DNA of 64,000 nt from CAVVYV01 sp963818205 (GCA_963818205.1 CAWFRG010000011.1:31466-95465); one strand, 5' to 3'; positions 30,435 to 37,747 are shown, counted from the first letter of the stretch. Notes: generated by a model from the letters alone, not told the origin. Made by a program: numbers and translations.

Positions 30435-32109
30435 CTAGAGGGCGGCGAGTCGGTCGTGGACCAGCCGGACCGCCATCGACCCCTCGCCGACCGCAGAGGC
30501 GACGCGCTTGATCGATCCGGAACGGACATCGCCGACGGCGAAGATCCCGGGACGGCTGGTCTCCAGGAAATATGGGGGATCGCCGTTGTGCTCCGCGAGA
30601 GCCCCGTCCTGGACGTCCCGGCCGGTGAGCAGAAATCCGGCGTCGTCGGTGGCCAGCTGGCCTTCCAGCCACTCGGTGTGGGGCGAAGCGCCGATGAAGA
30701 CGAACAGCGCCTTGGCGGGGACCGCGCTCCGCTCTCCGGAGCGGGTGTCGGCGATCGTCACCGTCTCCAGCTCGCGCTCGCCGCCGAGCTCGACCACCTC
30801 CGAGTGGAGGCAGACCTGGACCAAGTCGTTGCGCTCGATCTGATCGACGAGATACCGCGACATCGACTTCCCGAGATCACCGCCCCGGATCAGGAGCCGG
30901 CATTCCGACGCGTGCCGGGACAGGAACATCGCTGCCTGGCCGGCTGAGTTTCCGCCGCCGACGATCAGAACCGGATCGCCGGCGCAGAGCTGCGCCTCCG
31001 CCTGGGTGGCGGCGTAGTAGACCCCGCCCATCTCGAACTCGTCGAGCCGCGGCACGTCGAGGCGGCGGTATTGCGCCCCGGTGGCGATCACCACGGTGCG
31101 GCCGGTCGCGGCCTCGCCGTTCGAGAGCTCGATCTCATGCCGCCCCGGTTCACTGGCCATCCGGACGGCCGCGGCCGGCACAGCCAGGCGCGCACCGAAC
31201 TTGAGCGCCTGGACACCGGCACGCTGGGCCAGCTCGCTGCCCGAGACGCCGGCGGGGAAACCGAGGTAGTTCTCGATCCTTGCCGATGTCCCGGCCTGAC
31301 CGCCGGTGGCGACCGCCTCCACTCCCTGAACGTCGAGCCCCTCTGAAGCGGCATACAGCGCCGCCGCCAGCCCGGCCGGCCCGGCGCCGACGACCACGAG
31401 GTCGCAGAGCACCGGGGTCGCGGCCTTCGAGCCCGAGGCCGATCGCCCTCCCCAGCTCCGCATTGGTCGGGTTGCGCAGGATCTCGCCGCCGCTCGCGAT
31501 CACGACCGGGGTCTGATCGGGCTCGATGGCGAGTCCACCCAGCAGGGCCTCCGCGTCGTCGTCCTCTTCCAGATCGATCCATTGGTGGGGCATGCGGTTG
31601 CGGGCAAGGAACTCGCGCAGCCGGCGCGAGTCGGGCGAGAACCGGGAGCCGATCAGCTTGATTCCCGTTTCGGCGTCGATCAGGAACGAGCGCCGGGCCA
31701 TGAAGGCGCCGAGGATGATGTCGCTCAGGGCCTTGTCCTCGGCGACGATCTCGCGCAGCTTCTCCACGGGGACCTGGATCACCTCTCCGCCGTCGCTGAC
31801 CACCCCACTCAGATAGAGCCGCTGGCCGGTGAGCATGCTGAGCTCGCCCAGGAAGTGGTGCCGGCCGAAGACGGCAATCACCCTGTTCTCCCTCCCATGT
31901 CCCTGAACGATCGCTACCGACCCCGACTCGATGACGAAGAAGTCGGCGCCCTCGTCGCCCTCGGCGAAGAGAACATCACCGTGCGCCACCGTGCGGCTGC
32001 GGCCGAGCCCCCGGAATCGCGCCATCTGGCTCCTCGTCGAGGCGAGGGGAGGTGCCATCCTGGTCGGGGGTCGCCGGCAATCCGGCAGCGATCTGGGCGT
32101 GCGTTCCAC
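30435..32109 (-). CDS. Fusion: cyclic-nucleotide-binding domain, glutaredoxin-like domain, thioredoxin-reductase-like flavoprotein (one frameshift)
   Basis: About 555 residues in three parts. (1) cNMP-binding barrel: GDVLFAEGDEGADFFVIESG, VFGRHHFLGELSMLTGQ. (2) Glutaredoxin-like fold: IKLIGSRFSPDSRRLREFLA, EPDQTPVVIASGGEILRNPT; the usual CxxC is replaced by FSPDS. (3) Flavoprotein: LVVVGAGPAGLAAALYAASE (FAD), ATGGQAGTSARIENYLGFPA, VLIVGGGNSAGQAAMFLSRH (NADPH) and GIFAVGDVRSGSIKRVASAV. The redox CxxC of true thioredoxin reductase is missing: the region reads GGVYYAATQAEAQLCAGD. The break is near 31440. So it is probably a ligand-gated NAD(P)H oxidoreductase acting on an unknown partner, not on thioredoxin. 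The N-terminal start is uncertain. Confidence 0.85.
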
Positions 32110-32302
32110 TCACGGCCGGCGCTCGCTCATGACCGCGGGGACGCGCTGGGCGAGCATAGCTTCGAGATCACTCCATCGAGGCTAGCGCCGCTCTGTGAGT
32201 CCGGTCCTCGCTAGTTCGGTCCCCGGCTTGTTCGGCCCCGAAACGACGAGCGCCGCACCAGGCGAGGCGCAACGCCAGAGAGATCAAGGAGGTAAGACCT
32301 TG
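32110..32302. other. Intergenic stretch without a convincing gene
   Basis: Between the flavoprotein start and a possible small gene at 32303. I see no conserved coding pattern, tRNA or repeat here. It marks the change from ordered metabolic genes to the accessory region. Confidence 0.4.
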
Positions 32303-32728
32303 ATGCCCCCCAACCTACCGATCGGGGCGGTCGTCTCTGCGAGAGCGAGAGGGCCGGGGGTGTTCCCGGGGCACCCGAGAGCGTGCGGTGCGGCCCCGGT
32401 AGATCAGTGCTCGCGTGGTGCCCGGGCTGGGCTGCTGTGCCGTGTGCTGGCGATCGAGCTGGTCGCCGTGATCCACGAGGTGACCCATTTTGTTCTCCTT
32501 TGCTACAGCGAGGAGCCCGCTGCGATGTCTCTGTGGTGCCTACAGCGACCCTTGCGCCCACAATGGCGAAAAGGATCAGTGCGATCACAGGTCCTGCGGG
32601 CGACAGCGCCGCGCCGGTTCGACTACCCGCCGAGGTTTAGCGGCGCCCCCACTGGCCGTGGGAACCGCGGCGTGCCGACATCCGTGCCCGCGAGATCCGC
32701 GGCTTGGCCGTCGGCGCCCGCGCGGTAG
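32303..32728 (+). CDS. Possible small protein behind a consensus ribosome site
   Basis: The best Shine-Dalgarno sequence seen in the window (AAGGAGGT at 32287-32294) lies eight bases before this ATG, so translation probably starts here (MPPNLPIGAVVSARARGPG). The following ~140 codons show no family I know, are Arg/Gly/Pro-rich and run into HNH-related bases in another frame. Either this is a short real peptide with a later frame break, or a damaged gene whose 3' part is the HNH remnant. Confidence 0.3.
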   Translation: MPPNLPIGAVVSARARGPGVFPGHPRACGAAPVDQCSRGARAGLLCRVLAIELVAVIHEVTHFVLLCYSEEPAAMSLWCLQRPLRPQWRKGSVRSQVLRATAPRRFDYPPRFSGAPTGRGNRGVPTSVPARSAAWPSAPAR

Positions 32729-32810
32729 ACGCTGGCAAGCGATCCGCCGGCAGGTCTTCGCGATCGGCCGCGCTTGCCACGTCTGTGGCGGACCCATGGC
32801 TCAGAGCTAG
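32718..32810 (+). pseudogene. HNH endonuclease remnant (copy 1)
   Basis: Reads WQAIRRQVFAIGRACHVCGG then PMAQS and a stop at 32808-32810. It matches the second copy at 35271 (WQAIRRQVFARYGRTCHVCG) up to the first CxxC of the HNH zinc site, then ends. Both copies are preceded by the same bases GCGCGGTAGACGCTGGCA. The HNH catalytic residues are lost. Such HNH genes are common next to phage packaging genes. Confidence 0.55.
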
Positions 32811-32814
32811 CTGA

Positions 32815-33102
32815 CTACCCCTGCCAGTTCACCACCTGGCCTGCTGTGATCACCGGTGGGTTCGGCGCCAGATCCGTGATATTCGCCTTGACCCACTCCG
32901 CGGCCAGGGCGTTCGAGTCCTCCTCGTCGGCTTGATCCTCGAAAACGCTGGTCGACAACATGACGCCGTCTCCAGCGTCGACCTCGTAATAGGCGACGAA
33001 GCCCCGCTGCTCGCTGATCAACGGAACGAAACCCTCACGTACCCGCTTTGCCACCTCATCAGGATTCTTGACTCCCTCGTAGCGACGCACAGTGGCCCAC
33101 AT
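32815..33102 (-). CDS. ABM-domain (antibiotic biosynthesis monooxygenase-like) protein
   Basis: 95 residues: MWATVRRYEGVKNPDEVAKR, GFVPLISEQRGFVAYYEVDA, then VMLSTSVFEDQADEEDSNAL and AAEWVKANITDLAP. This is the dimeric ferredoxin-like fold of ABM proteins, which act on small aromatic substrates or are of unknown role. Very good ribosome site (AGGAGGAACAGAC then ATG). Frame intact. It is on the same strand as the SnoaL array but separated from it by a terminator. Confidence 0.8.
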   Translation of the reverse strand: MWATVRRYEGVKNPDEVAKRVREGFVPLISEQRGFVAYYEVDAGDGVMLSTSVFEDQADEEDSNALAAEWVKANITDLAPNPPVITAGQVVNWQG

Positions 33103-33181
33103 GTCTGTTCCTCCTGAGGCTCGATGACTTTCGCGGCGATTCTCTCAGACGGGCAGCCTGTCCTTCAAAGATCGGTCGCGG

Positions 33182-33211
33182 CGTTTTTGGCGCACGCAGT
33201 GGCACAGTGAC
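33182..33211 (+). repeat. Array-boundary direct repeat (copy 1, partial)
   Basis: GTTTTTGGCGCACGCAGTGG continuing CACAGTGAC. It is closely related to the units at 36874-36909 and 38181-38216, with the shared core GCAGTGGCACAGTGA. It lies just outside the 3' end of the first SnoaL array. Confidence 0.7.
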
Positions 33212-33226
33212 CGGGAGCACGCTCCC

Positions 33227-33264
33227 AAAAAAACGTGGCGCCTGGGACGTTCCCAGACGCCACG
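33227..33264 (-). terminator. Intrinsic terminator of the first SnoaL array
   Basis: On the - strand a 14-base stem (33264-33251 with 33247-33234, one mismatch, loop of three) is followed at once by seven T (33233-33227). It begins three bases after the stop codon of the last array gene. This is the strongest intrinsic terminator seen in the window and ends the four-gene transcript. Confidence 0.88.
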
Positions 33265-33266
33265 CC

Positions 33267-33668
33267 CTACTCCCGCAGCCCGGCGGATTTGAGGGCCATG
33301 GCTTCGCTATCGAAGGTACGCCACCGGACGCACTTCCTCTCGCGCCACTCCGCGACCTGCCAGGCATGCCGGTCGATGGTCGCGCCGCTTGCTTTGCCGT
33401 GGCCGCGAAGGCGCACCCGCGCAACGGTCACCTCGCCGAGGTCTCGTACGTCCTCGACCTCGGTGCTGAAGTCGGGGGCGATGCCGAACATGTTCTGCCA
33501 CCAGCTTCGGATACCCGCGTGGCCGCGGAACGGGCCACCGCCTTCCAGGGCCTGGACGAGCGGGCTGTACTCGACCTCGGGGTCGGCAACCGCGAGGAGG
33601 GTGTCGAGGTCGCGCCGGTTGACGGCGTCATTCACCCGGTAGACCAACTCGACGTTCTCCTCCGACAT
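33267..33668 (-). CDS. SnoaL/NTF2-like protein, array 1 gene 4
   Basis: 133-residue cone-shaped NTF2 fold protein. Head MSEENVELVYRVNDAVNRRD; core with YSPLVQALEGGGPFRGHAGI and RSWWQNMFGIAPDFSTEVED; tail EAMALKSAGLRE, the most diverged tail of the set. The core is closest to array 2 gene 3 (36935). The NTF2 fold serves as enzyme (isomerase, cyclase) or binding scaffold; no catalytic Asp/His pair can be named safely. The ATG follows the previous stop by three bases (TAG-GC-G-ATG pattern), so it is coupled. Confidence 0.85.
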   Translation of the reverse strand: MSEENVELVYRVNDAVNRRDLDTLLAVADPEVEYSPLVQALEGGGPFRGHAGIRSWWQNMFGIAPDFSTEVEDVRDLGEVTVARVRLRGHGKASGATIDRHAWQVAEWRERKCVRWRTFDSEAMALKSAGLRE

Positions 33669-33671
33669 CGC

Positions 33672-34073
33672 CTACTCCGACAGCCCGGCGGCTTCGAGGG
33701 CCTCCTCTCGCGTCCAGTACCCCTGAGCCCGCCAGATCTTTCCGCCCTTGAATGTCCAAACGGCCGCCCACTTGATGTCGCCGGGGAGTCGGGTATGCCG
33801 CATCCGCACTTGGGTGCGCTGGACACTGAGGACCGTCTGGTCCTCGATCACAGCGATCTCCTCGATCTCGTTGTGGAAATCGGTGAACACCTCCCAAATC
33901 TCGTTTGCCCATTGGCGGACTCCATCGTGCCCCCGGAAGGGCCCTCGGAGTGGGAACTCGGGGGGATTTCGAATCTCGACCTCGGGATCCCAAGACTCCA
34001 GGTAAAGCTCCATGGGGCTCTGCTCGAGGCCCTCCCAGCAGCGGCGGACGATCTCCACGTTCTCCTCCGACAT
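33672..34073 (-). CDS. SnoaL/NTF2-like protein, array 1 gene 3
   Basis: 133 residues. Head MSEENVEIVRRCWEGLEQSP; core with YLESWDPEVEIRNPPEFPLR, GPFRGHDGVRQWANEIWEVF and VIEDQTVLSVQRTQVRMRHT; tail REEALEAAGLSE. The R.....HDGVR..... segment is the typical NTF2 loop at the pocket mouth. Head and tail are nearly identical in DNA to those of the neighbouring genes, whereas the core is not. Confidence 0.87.
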   Translation of the reverse strand: MSEENVEIVRRCWEGLEQSPMELYLESWDPEVEIRNPPEFPLRGPFRGHDGVRQWANEIWEVFTDFHNEIEEIAVIEDQTVLSVQRTQVRMRHTRLPGDIKWAAVWTFKGGKIWRAQGYWTREEALEAAGLSE

Positions 34074-34076
34074 CGC

Positions 34077-34469
34077 CTACTCCGACAGCCCGGCGGCTTC
34101 GAGGGCTTCAGCGTGGTCCCAGAAGAACTCCAGAAGAACGACCTTGCCCTTGCGGACTGTGACGACGCCGCTGAACTCCAGATTCGCCTCAGGGCCGCGC
34201 CCCATGCCATGCCAGATGAATTGCAGAACAACACGGTCGCCAGCGTCGGAGTAGCTGATCGGCTCGAAGGCACTCATGTCGAACGCCTCCCGGAGCTGCG
34301 CGAACCAGCGCACGGCCGCCTCCCGACCTACGAAAGGCCCCGGCTCCGGCCAACCCTCCGCGGGGCGCACGATGACTTCGGCGTCGAGCAGCTCGGGGGC
34401 GGCATCCATGTCTCCCGTGTTCCAGACTTCCAACATCCGCCGCACCACGTCGACGTTCTCCTCCGACAT
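34077..34469 (-). CDS. SnoaL/NTF2-like protein, array 1 gene 2
   Basis: 130 residues. Head MSEENVDVVRRMLEVWNTGD; core with AAPELLDAEVIVRPAEGWPE, PGPFVGREAAVRWFAQLREA and GDRVVLQFIWHGMGRGPEAN; tail HAEALEAAGLSE. A Trp- and Pro-rich pocket entrance (WPEPGPF) differs from the siblings, so a different ligand is likely. Spacing to both neighbours is three bases. Confidence 0.87.
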   Translation of the reverse strand: MSEENVDVVRRMLEVWNTGDMDAAPELLDAEVIVRPAEGWPEPGPFVGREAAVRWFAQLREAFDMSAFEPISYSDAGDRVVLQFIWHGMGRGPEANLEFSGVVTVRKGKVVLLEFFWDHAEALEAAGLSE

Positions 34470-34472
34470 CGC

Positions 34473-34895
34473 CTACTCCCGCAGCCCGGCGGCTTCGAGG
34501 GCGTCGGCGCGATGGCGGAACAACTCGATCTTCCGCACCTTTCCGTCCCGGATTGTCCAGAGCTGAAAGAAGTGGACCTCGATCGGGACCCCGCTCTCCC
34601 GCCCCCGGCCACTTTGGCGGATCAGGGTGACGACACGATCGCCGGGCGCCTCGATGAACTCAAGCGGCTCGGTGGCCAGGTCGACCCACGCGCCTCGCAG
34701 TTGCTCCCCGAACTCAATCACCTCCGGGCCCCGAAGATGCTGCGGGAGGTCAGGGTATATCCGCTGATCATGCCAGTGCCACTCGGCCTGCGGATCGTAA
34801 AGTTCCGCAAAGGCTTCCCTGGACACCTCGCCCCGCATGAATACGTTCACTGCGTCAATGGCCTTACGCACGACCTCGACGTTCTCCTGCGACAT
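34473..34895 (-). CDS. SnoaL/NTF2-like protein, array 1 gene 1 (array head)
   Basis: 140 residues from the ATG at 34895 (the frame is open further but the MSQENVE head marks the start). Head MSQENVEVVRKAIDAVNVFM; core with EAFAELYDPQAEWHWHDQRI, YPDLPQHLRGPEVIEFGEQL and RESGVPIEVHFFQLWTIRDG; tail RADALEAAGLRE. A His-rich patch (HWHDQR) makes it the most distinctive core of the array. No Shine-Dalgarno precedes it; see the promoter entry just upstream. Confidence 0.87.
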   Translation of the reverse strand: MSQENVEVVRKAIDAVNVFMRGEVSREAFAELYDPQAEWHWHDQRIYPDLPQHLRGPEVIEFGEQLRGAWVDLATEPLEFIEAPGDRVVTLIRQSGRGRESGVPIEVHFFQLWTIRDGKVRKIELFRHRADALEAAGLRE

Positions 34896-34917
34896 CGCCC
34901 GCGCAGTATCTCGCGCC
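34896..34917 (-). promoter_or_regulatory. Leaderless promoter of SnoaL array 1
   Basis: On the - strand GCGAGATACTGCGCGGGCGATG: the -10-like GATACT ends nine bases before the ATG, leaving no room for a ribosome site. The same block stands before the other SnoaL heads at 38155, 49512 and 58485 (GATACT then 8-9 bases then ATG). Transcription would therefore begin at or next to the start codon. Confidence 0.65.
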
Positions 34918-34923
34918 GGGCTT

Positions 34924-35190
34924 CTACTCCGCCAACGGGTCGGGCACCGCCTGGGCGACGTAGCGGCTGCCATCCGGCCTGATCACGATGCAGCCGATGT
35001 AGCCGTCGATGATCGGGGCCAGCGTCCCGACCGCGTGCAGGTCCTCACCGGCATTGGCGAAGTAAGCGCCGTTGCCGCCGTCGATCCCGCCGCCGTTGAC
35101 GAGCAGCGCCTCATGGCCGTCCTCCAGCGTGATCCACTCGACCGACTGGCGGTCGAGGTCAAGCTCGGGGATGCGCTCTGGCTCTAAAGC
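34924..35190 (-). pseudogene. Unknown protein fragment, no clear start
   Basis: The - strand reads a clean coding pattern ending at a TAG (34924-34926): ERIPELDLDRQSVEWITLED, then GHEALLVNGGGIDGGNGAYF, ANAGEDLHAVGTLAPIIDGY and IGCIVIRPDGSRYVAQAVPD. I do not recognise the family. The frame stays open upstream but no ATG, GTG or TTG with a ribosome site is evident, and the neighbour is an HNH remnant. It is probably a 3' piece of a lost mobile-element gene. Confidence 0.4.
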
Positions 35191-35270
35191 CCTGTCTCGG
35201 CTGCGGCCGCCTGATCAGCTCGGGGAGCCGCTGTCAGCAGTGCCGCCTGCGGCGGCCGCGCGGTAGACGC

Positions 35271-35441
35271 TGGCAGGCGATCAGACGCCAGGTGTTCGCC
35301 CGCTACGGCCGCACCTGCCACGTCTGCGGGGCACCTGCCGTCGATGTGGACCATCTGCTCCCGATCGCCGACGGTGGAGGCGACGAGAGCTGAGTGAATC
35401 TGCGGCCCGCCTGCGCCCGTTGCAATCGCGGTCGGCACTGA
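35271..35441 (+). pseudogene. HNH endonuclease remnant (copy 2) with an in-frame stop
   Basis: Reads WQAIRRQVFARYGRTCHVCG, then APAVDVDHLLPIADGGGDES, an in-frame TGA (35391-35393), and VNLRPACARCNRGRH with a final TGA. The zinc-knuckle cysteines (CHVC and CARC) and the HNH core DHLLPIADGG are all present, so only the TGA and the missing N terminus disable it. The TGA stands where a Trp or other residue is expected before NLRPAC; a one-base substitution could restore the frame. Confidence 0.65.
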
Positions 35442-35443
35442 CT

Positions 35444-35464
35444 ACTGCTTTGCATGGAAAGCAG
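35444..35464 (+). repeat. Dispersed palindrome, GCATGG-loop type
   Basis: CTGCTTT-GCATGG-AAAGCAG, a perfect seven-base stem with a six-base loop, right after the HNH remnant stop. Other copies: 35881 (stem changed at its end), 49459, 57057 and a worn one at 58512. Confidence 0.75.
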
Positions 35465-35583
35465 CACCGCCTGAAGCCGCCCAGCGACGCCGTTGACACC
35501 CTGCTCGGCCACGGGTAGGGTCGCCCGCAGCGTGAGGGGAGCAGGGGACCCCACATCCGACTGAGGGACGAAAGGACTACTCG

Positions 35584-35847
35584 ATGGCTACGTACGTGAT
35601 GACCCATGAAGTGGACGATGTCGACCAGTGGCTGAGCTCGCCGAAGCGTGAAGAGCTATTCGGGCCGATTGGCGTCAGTGTTCGGACCTTCTCGGACCCA
35701 AATGGATCCAACAAGACCGCCCTCATCGCTGAGATCCCGGACATGGAGGCGTTCCAGGAGCTCATGAAGAGCGATGCCGCGGCGGATGCCATGAAGCACG
35801 ACGGTGTCAACCCGGAGACAGTTCTCGTTCTGAGCGAGGGCCAATAG
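35584..35847 (+). CDS. Small protein of unknown function, possible ferredoxin-like fold
   Basis: 87 residues, frame intact, AAAGGA before the ATG. MATYVMTHEVDDVDQWLSSP, KREELFGPIGVSVRTFSDPN, then AEIPDMEAFQELMKSDAAAD and AMKHDGVNPETVLVLSEGQ. The alternating strands and the 'D.EAFQE.M' helix suggest an ABM/stress-response-like barrel half, but I do not know the family. Its C-terminal third is duplicated as a scrap at 36662. Confidence 0.7.
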   Translation: MATYVMTHEVDDVDQWLSSPKREELFGPIGVSVRTFSDPNGSNKTALIAEIPDMEAFQELMKSDAAADAMKHDGVNPETVLVLSEGQ

Positions 35848-35853
35848 CGGCGT

Positions 35854-35902
35854 AGCTGCTTTGGACGAAAAGCAGTAGTTCTGCTTTGCATGGAAAGCGG
35901 CG
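35854..35902 (+). repeat. Two dispersed palindromes back to back
   Basis: A GGACGA-loop unit (GCTGCTTTGGACGAAAAGCA, 35856 on) is followed without gap by a GCATGG-loop unit (CTGCTTTGCATGGAAAGC, 35881 on). Both palindrome subtypes therefore occur side by side, which shows they belong to one family. They sit at the 3' end of the small gene. Confidence 0.7.
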
Positions 35903-35964
35903 GTTCGGGCTTGGGCTGCTGCTTCTCGCGCGAAGGGATAGTCAGGGCGCGAAGCGGCGCCCGG

Positions 35965-36616
35965 TCATGGAGCGTGCGGCGAGGGGAACAGCACCTCGAG
36001 CTGCCGGTAGCACGCCGTCAGCATCCGCTGCTCGTGGCGCCGCAGCCCCACGATCGAGGCGATCGCTACGACGACGCCGATCGCGGCGCTAACTCCCAGC
36101 GGCGCGTCGGTGATCGCTCCGACTGCGATCGCGACGGCGCTGCCGCCGACGACGCTGTTGATCACCGTGACCATGCTCGCCGTGGTGAAGAAGATCTGCC
36201 AGCGCGAGGGTCGCAGGGCCATGTTGGCGAGCACCCCGCGCGCGTCGTCGTAGCCGCTGAGCAAGAACAGCCGCCGCCTCCTCTCCGGCGATCTCGAGGT
36301 AGTAGTGGCGGATCCTGTTGATCGCCCGCCCGTAGAGGAAATCCTCGGCCGCCGACTCCACCAGCCGGAAGTAGGTGAACAATCCGAGTACGTAGAGGGT
36401 GGGCAGCGCCGTCAGCGCGAAGACGTTGAACGTGTCGCCGACCTCGGAGATCTGGGCCAGGAAACCGAGGGCGATCAGGGCGCTCGACACGGACATCACG
36501 TAGAGCGTCGCCCGCCCGGTGCTCTCGCTGACCGTTTGCGAGCGCGCTCCCTGCAAGGTGAAGTGCTCGGTGGTCAGCGCGGAGAGCAGCTCCTGCCGGT
36601 TCGGCTCGTCGGCCAC
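35965..36616 (-). CDS. Membrane protein, paralogue of the gene at 14922 (one frameshift)
   Basis: Starts VGPVADEPNRQELLSA (GTG at 36616), then the family block TTEHFTLQGARSQTVSESTG, two helices (LYVMSVSSALIALGFLAQIS, VFALTALPTLYVLGLFTYFR), GRAINRIRHYYLEIAGEE and, after a break near 36260, GVLANMALRPSRWQIFFTTA followed by two more helices. The four-helix layout with a soluble middle matches the 14922 protein, with modest identity outside the first block. Function unknown. Confidence 0.75.
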
Positions 36617-36661
36617 GGGTCCGACCGTAGCCGATCCCGGACGAAGCGGCCTGACCTCGCG

Positions 36662-36784
36662 ATGAACGTCGAGGTCCCGGACATCTCTAACTGGCAGGAG
36701 GCCCTTGAGTCTGAGGAGGCGGCGGAGGCGATGAAATACGACGGTGTTCGCTCCCAGACGATCTTGGCACTCGTCGAGGGGTAG
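36662..36784 (+). pseudogene. C-terminal scrap of the small gene at 35584
   Basis: Reads MNVEVPDISNWQEALESEEA then AEAMKYDGVRSQTILALVEG and stops. It aligns with the last ~40 residues of the 35584 protein (AEIPDMEAFQELMKSDAAAD). The N-terminal two thirds are missing, replaced by the start of the membrane-protein gene on the other strand. It is a partial duplication within the accessory block. Confidence 0.6.
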
Positions 36785-36823
36785 TACCGCCACTCTCGCG
36801 CAAGGAGGCGCAGACTTGAAAAG

Positions 36824-36850
36824 CGCCGCTTTGGACGAAAAAGCAGCACT
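36824..36850 (+). repeat. Dispersed palindrome, GGACGA-loop type
   Basis: CGCCGCTTTGGACGAAAAAG continuing CAGCACT. It has one extra A compared with the copies at 28581 and 35854, and lies just before a terminator hairpin and the boundary repeat. Confidence 0.6.
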
Positions 36851-36858
36851 CTGGCGCA

Positions 36859-36879
36859 GGCCGGTCACCGGCCGTTTTT
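36859..36879 (+). terminator. Intrinsic terminator, + strand
   Basis: GGCCGGTCACCGGCC is a near-perfect GC stem (36859-36873) followed by G and five T (36875-36879). It would stop + strand transcription coming from the 35584-36784 block before it enters the SnoaL array from the wrong side. The T-run is also the start of the boundary repeat. Confidence 0.65.
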
Positions 36880-36909
36880 ACGCGGCGCAGTGGCACAGTG
36901 AGCCACGCC
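36874..36909 (+). repeat. Array-boundary direct repeat (copy 2)
   Basis: GTTTTTACGCGGCGCAGTGG continuing CACAGTGAGCCACGCC. Copy 3 at 38181-38216 matches 34 of 36 positions. The two copies exactly bracket the second SnoaL array (36935-38155), like the direct repeats of a mobile cassette or of an unequal-crossover block. Confidence 0.75.
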
Positions 36910-36934
36910 CGAGCCCCTAAGAAACCGCGACCGC

Positions 36935-37336
36935 CTACTCCTCAAGACCGGCGGCTTCGAGGGCTTCAGCCCGACTCAGGTAGGTGCCCCACCGGATCGC
37001 CCTGTTGTCGCGCCAGTCGACGACTTGCCACGTCGTCTGCTCCATGGGAGCAGAGCTCTCCGCGCCGTGGCCGCGATTGTGCAACCGCGCAACGGTCATG
37101 TCTCCGGCCGGACGTATCTCCTCGATCTCGACGGTGAAGTCGGAATAGACGCTGAACAGGTCCTCCCACCATCTTCGTACGCCATCGTGGCCGCTGTACA
37201 CGGTGCCGCCTTCTAATCTGACAACAGCTGGCGTCAGCTCTACGTCAGGGTCGTTCAGCCCGAGGAACGCATCGAAGTCACGCCGGTTGAAGTCTTCGAC
37301 CGCTCGGTAGTGCAGCTCGACGTTACCCTCCGACAT
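36935..37336 (-). CDS. SnoaL/NTF2-like protein, array 2 gene 3
   Basis: 133 residues. Head MSEGNVELHYRAVEDFNRRD (Gly in place of the usual Glu); core with AFLGLNDPDVELTPAVVRLE, GGTVYSGHDGVRRWWEDLFS and RPAGDMTVARLHNRGHGAES; tail RAEALEAAGLEE. The core, with the WW pair after HDGVR, is closest to array 1 gene 4. Stop codon 25 bases from the boundary repeat. Confidence 0.86.
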   Translation of the reverse strand: MSEGNVELHYRAVEDFNRRDFDAFLGLNDPDVELTPAVVRLEGGTVYSGHDGVRRWWEDLFSVYSDFTVEIEEIRPAGDMTVARLHNRGHGAESSAPMEQTTWQVVDWRDNRAIRWGTYLSRAEALEAAGLEE

Positions 37337-37339
37337 CGC

Positions 37340-37744
37340 CTACTCCCGCAGCCCGGCGGCTTCGAGGGCGTCGGGTCGCTCGCGGAACACCCGGCGCCTC
37401 GTGACCTCTCTGTTCGCGATCCACACGACGCACCAGACCCGAAGTCCAGGTGCCTCCACGCCGCTCTCCTTGCCGCGGGCGTTGATGACCAGATCGAAGA
37501 ACACCCGATCATCCGCATCCGATATCTCCTCCACCTCGACATGGATGCTCTCCCATGGCTCAAGCACCTGGTTGAACCAGTCTCGGAGCTCCGCTCTTCC
37601 CCGGTAGGTCCGGCTCACCCCCGACCAGAAGATGGCGTCATCCCACTCCACGTCCGAACTGGCGGTGGCGACAAAAGCATCCACATCCTGCCGGTTGAAG
37701 GCATCAGCAGCTTCGTACACAAGCTCGACGTTCTCCTCCGACAT
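37340..37744 (-). CDS. SnoaL/NTF2-like protein, array 2 gene 2
   Basis: 134 residues. Head MSEENVELVYEAADAFNRQD; core with VDAFVATASSDVEWDDAIFW, SGVSRTYRGRAELRDWFNQV and DDRVFFDLVINARGKESGVE; tail RPDALEAAGLRE. The usual HDG/HEG pocket loop is replaced by RGRAEL. Overlap-free spacing of three bases to both neighbours. Confidence 0.86.
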   Translation of the reverse strand: MSEENVELVYEAADAFNRQDVDAFVATASSDVEWDDAIFWSGVSRTYRGRAELRDWFNQVLEPWESIHVEVEEISDADDRVFFDLVINARGKESGVEAPGLRVWCVVWIANREVTRRRVFRERPDALEAAGLRE

Positions 37745-37747
37745 CGC

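Noticed and set aside
33207..34982. 591-codon + strand frame across SnoaL array 1
   Set aside because: Repeats the pattern RHRLLRQPGGFEG at each gene junction, which is simply the antisense of the EALEAAGL tail; a shadow of the arrays.
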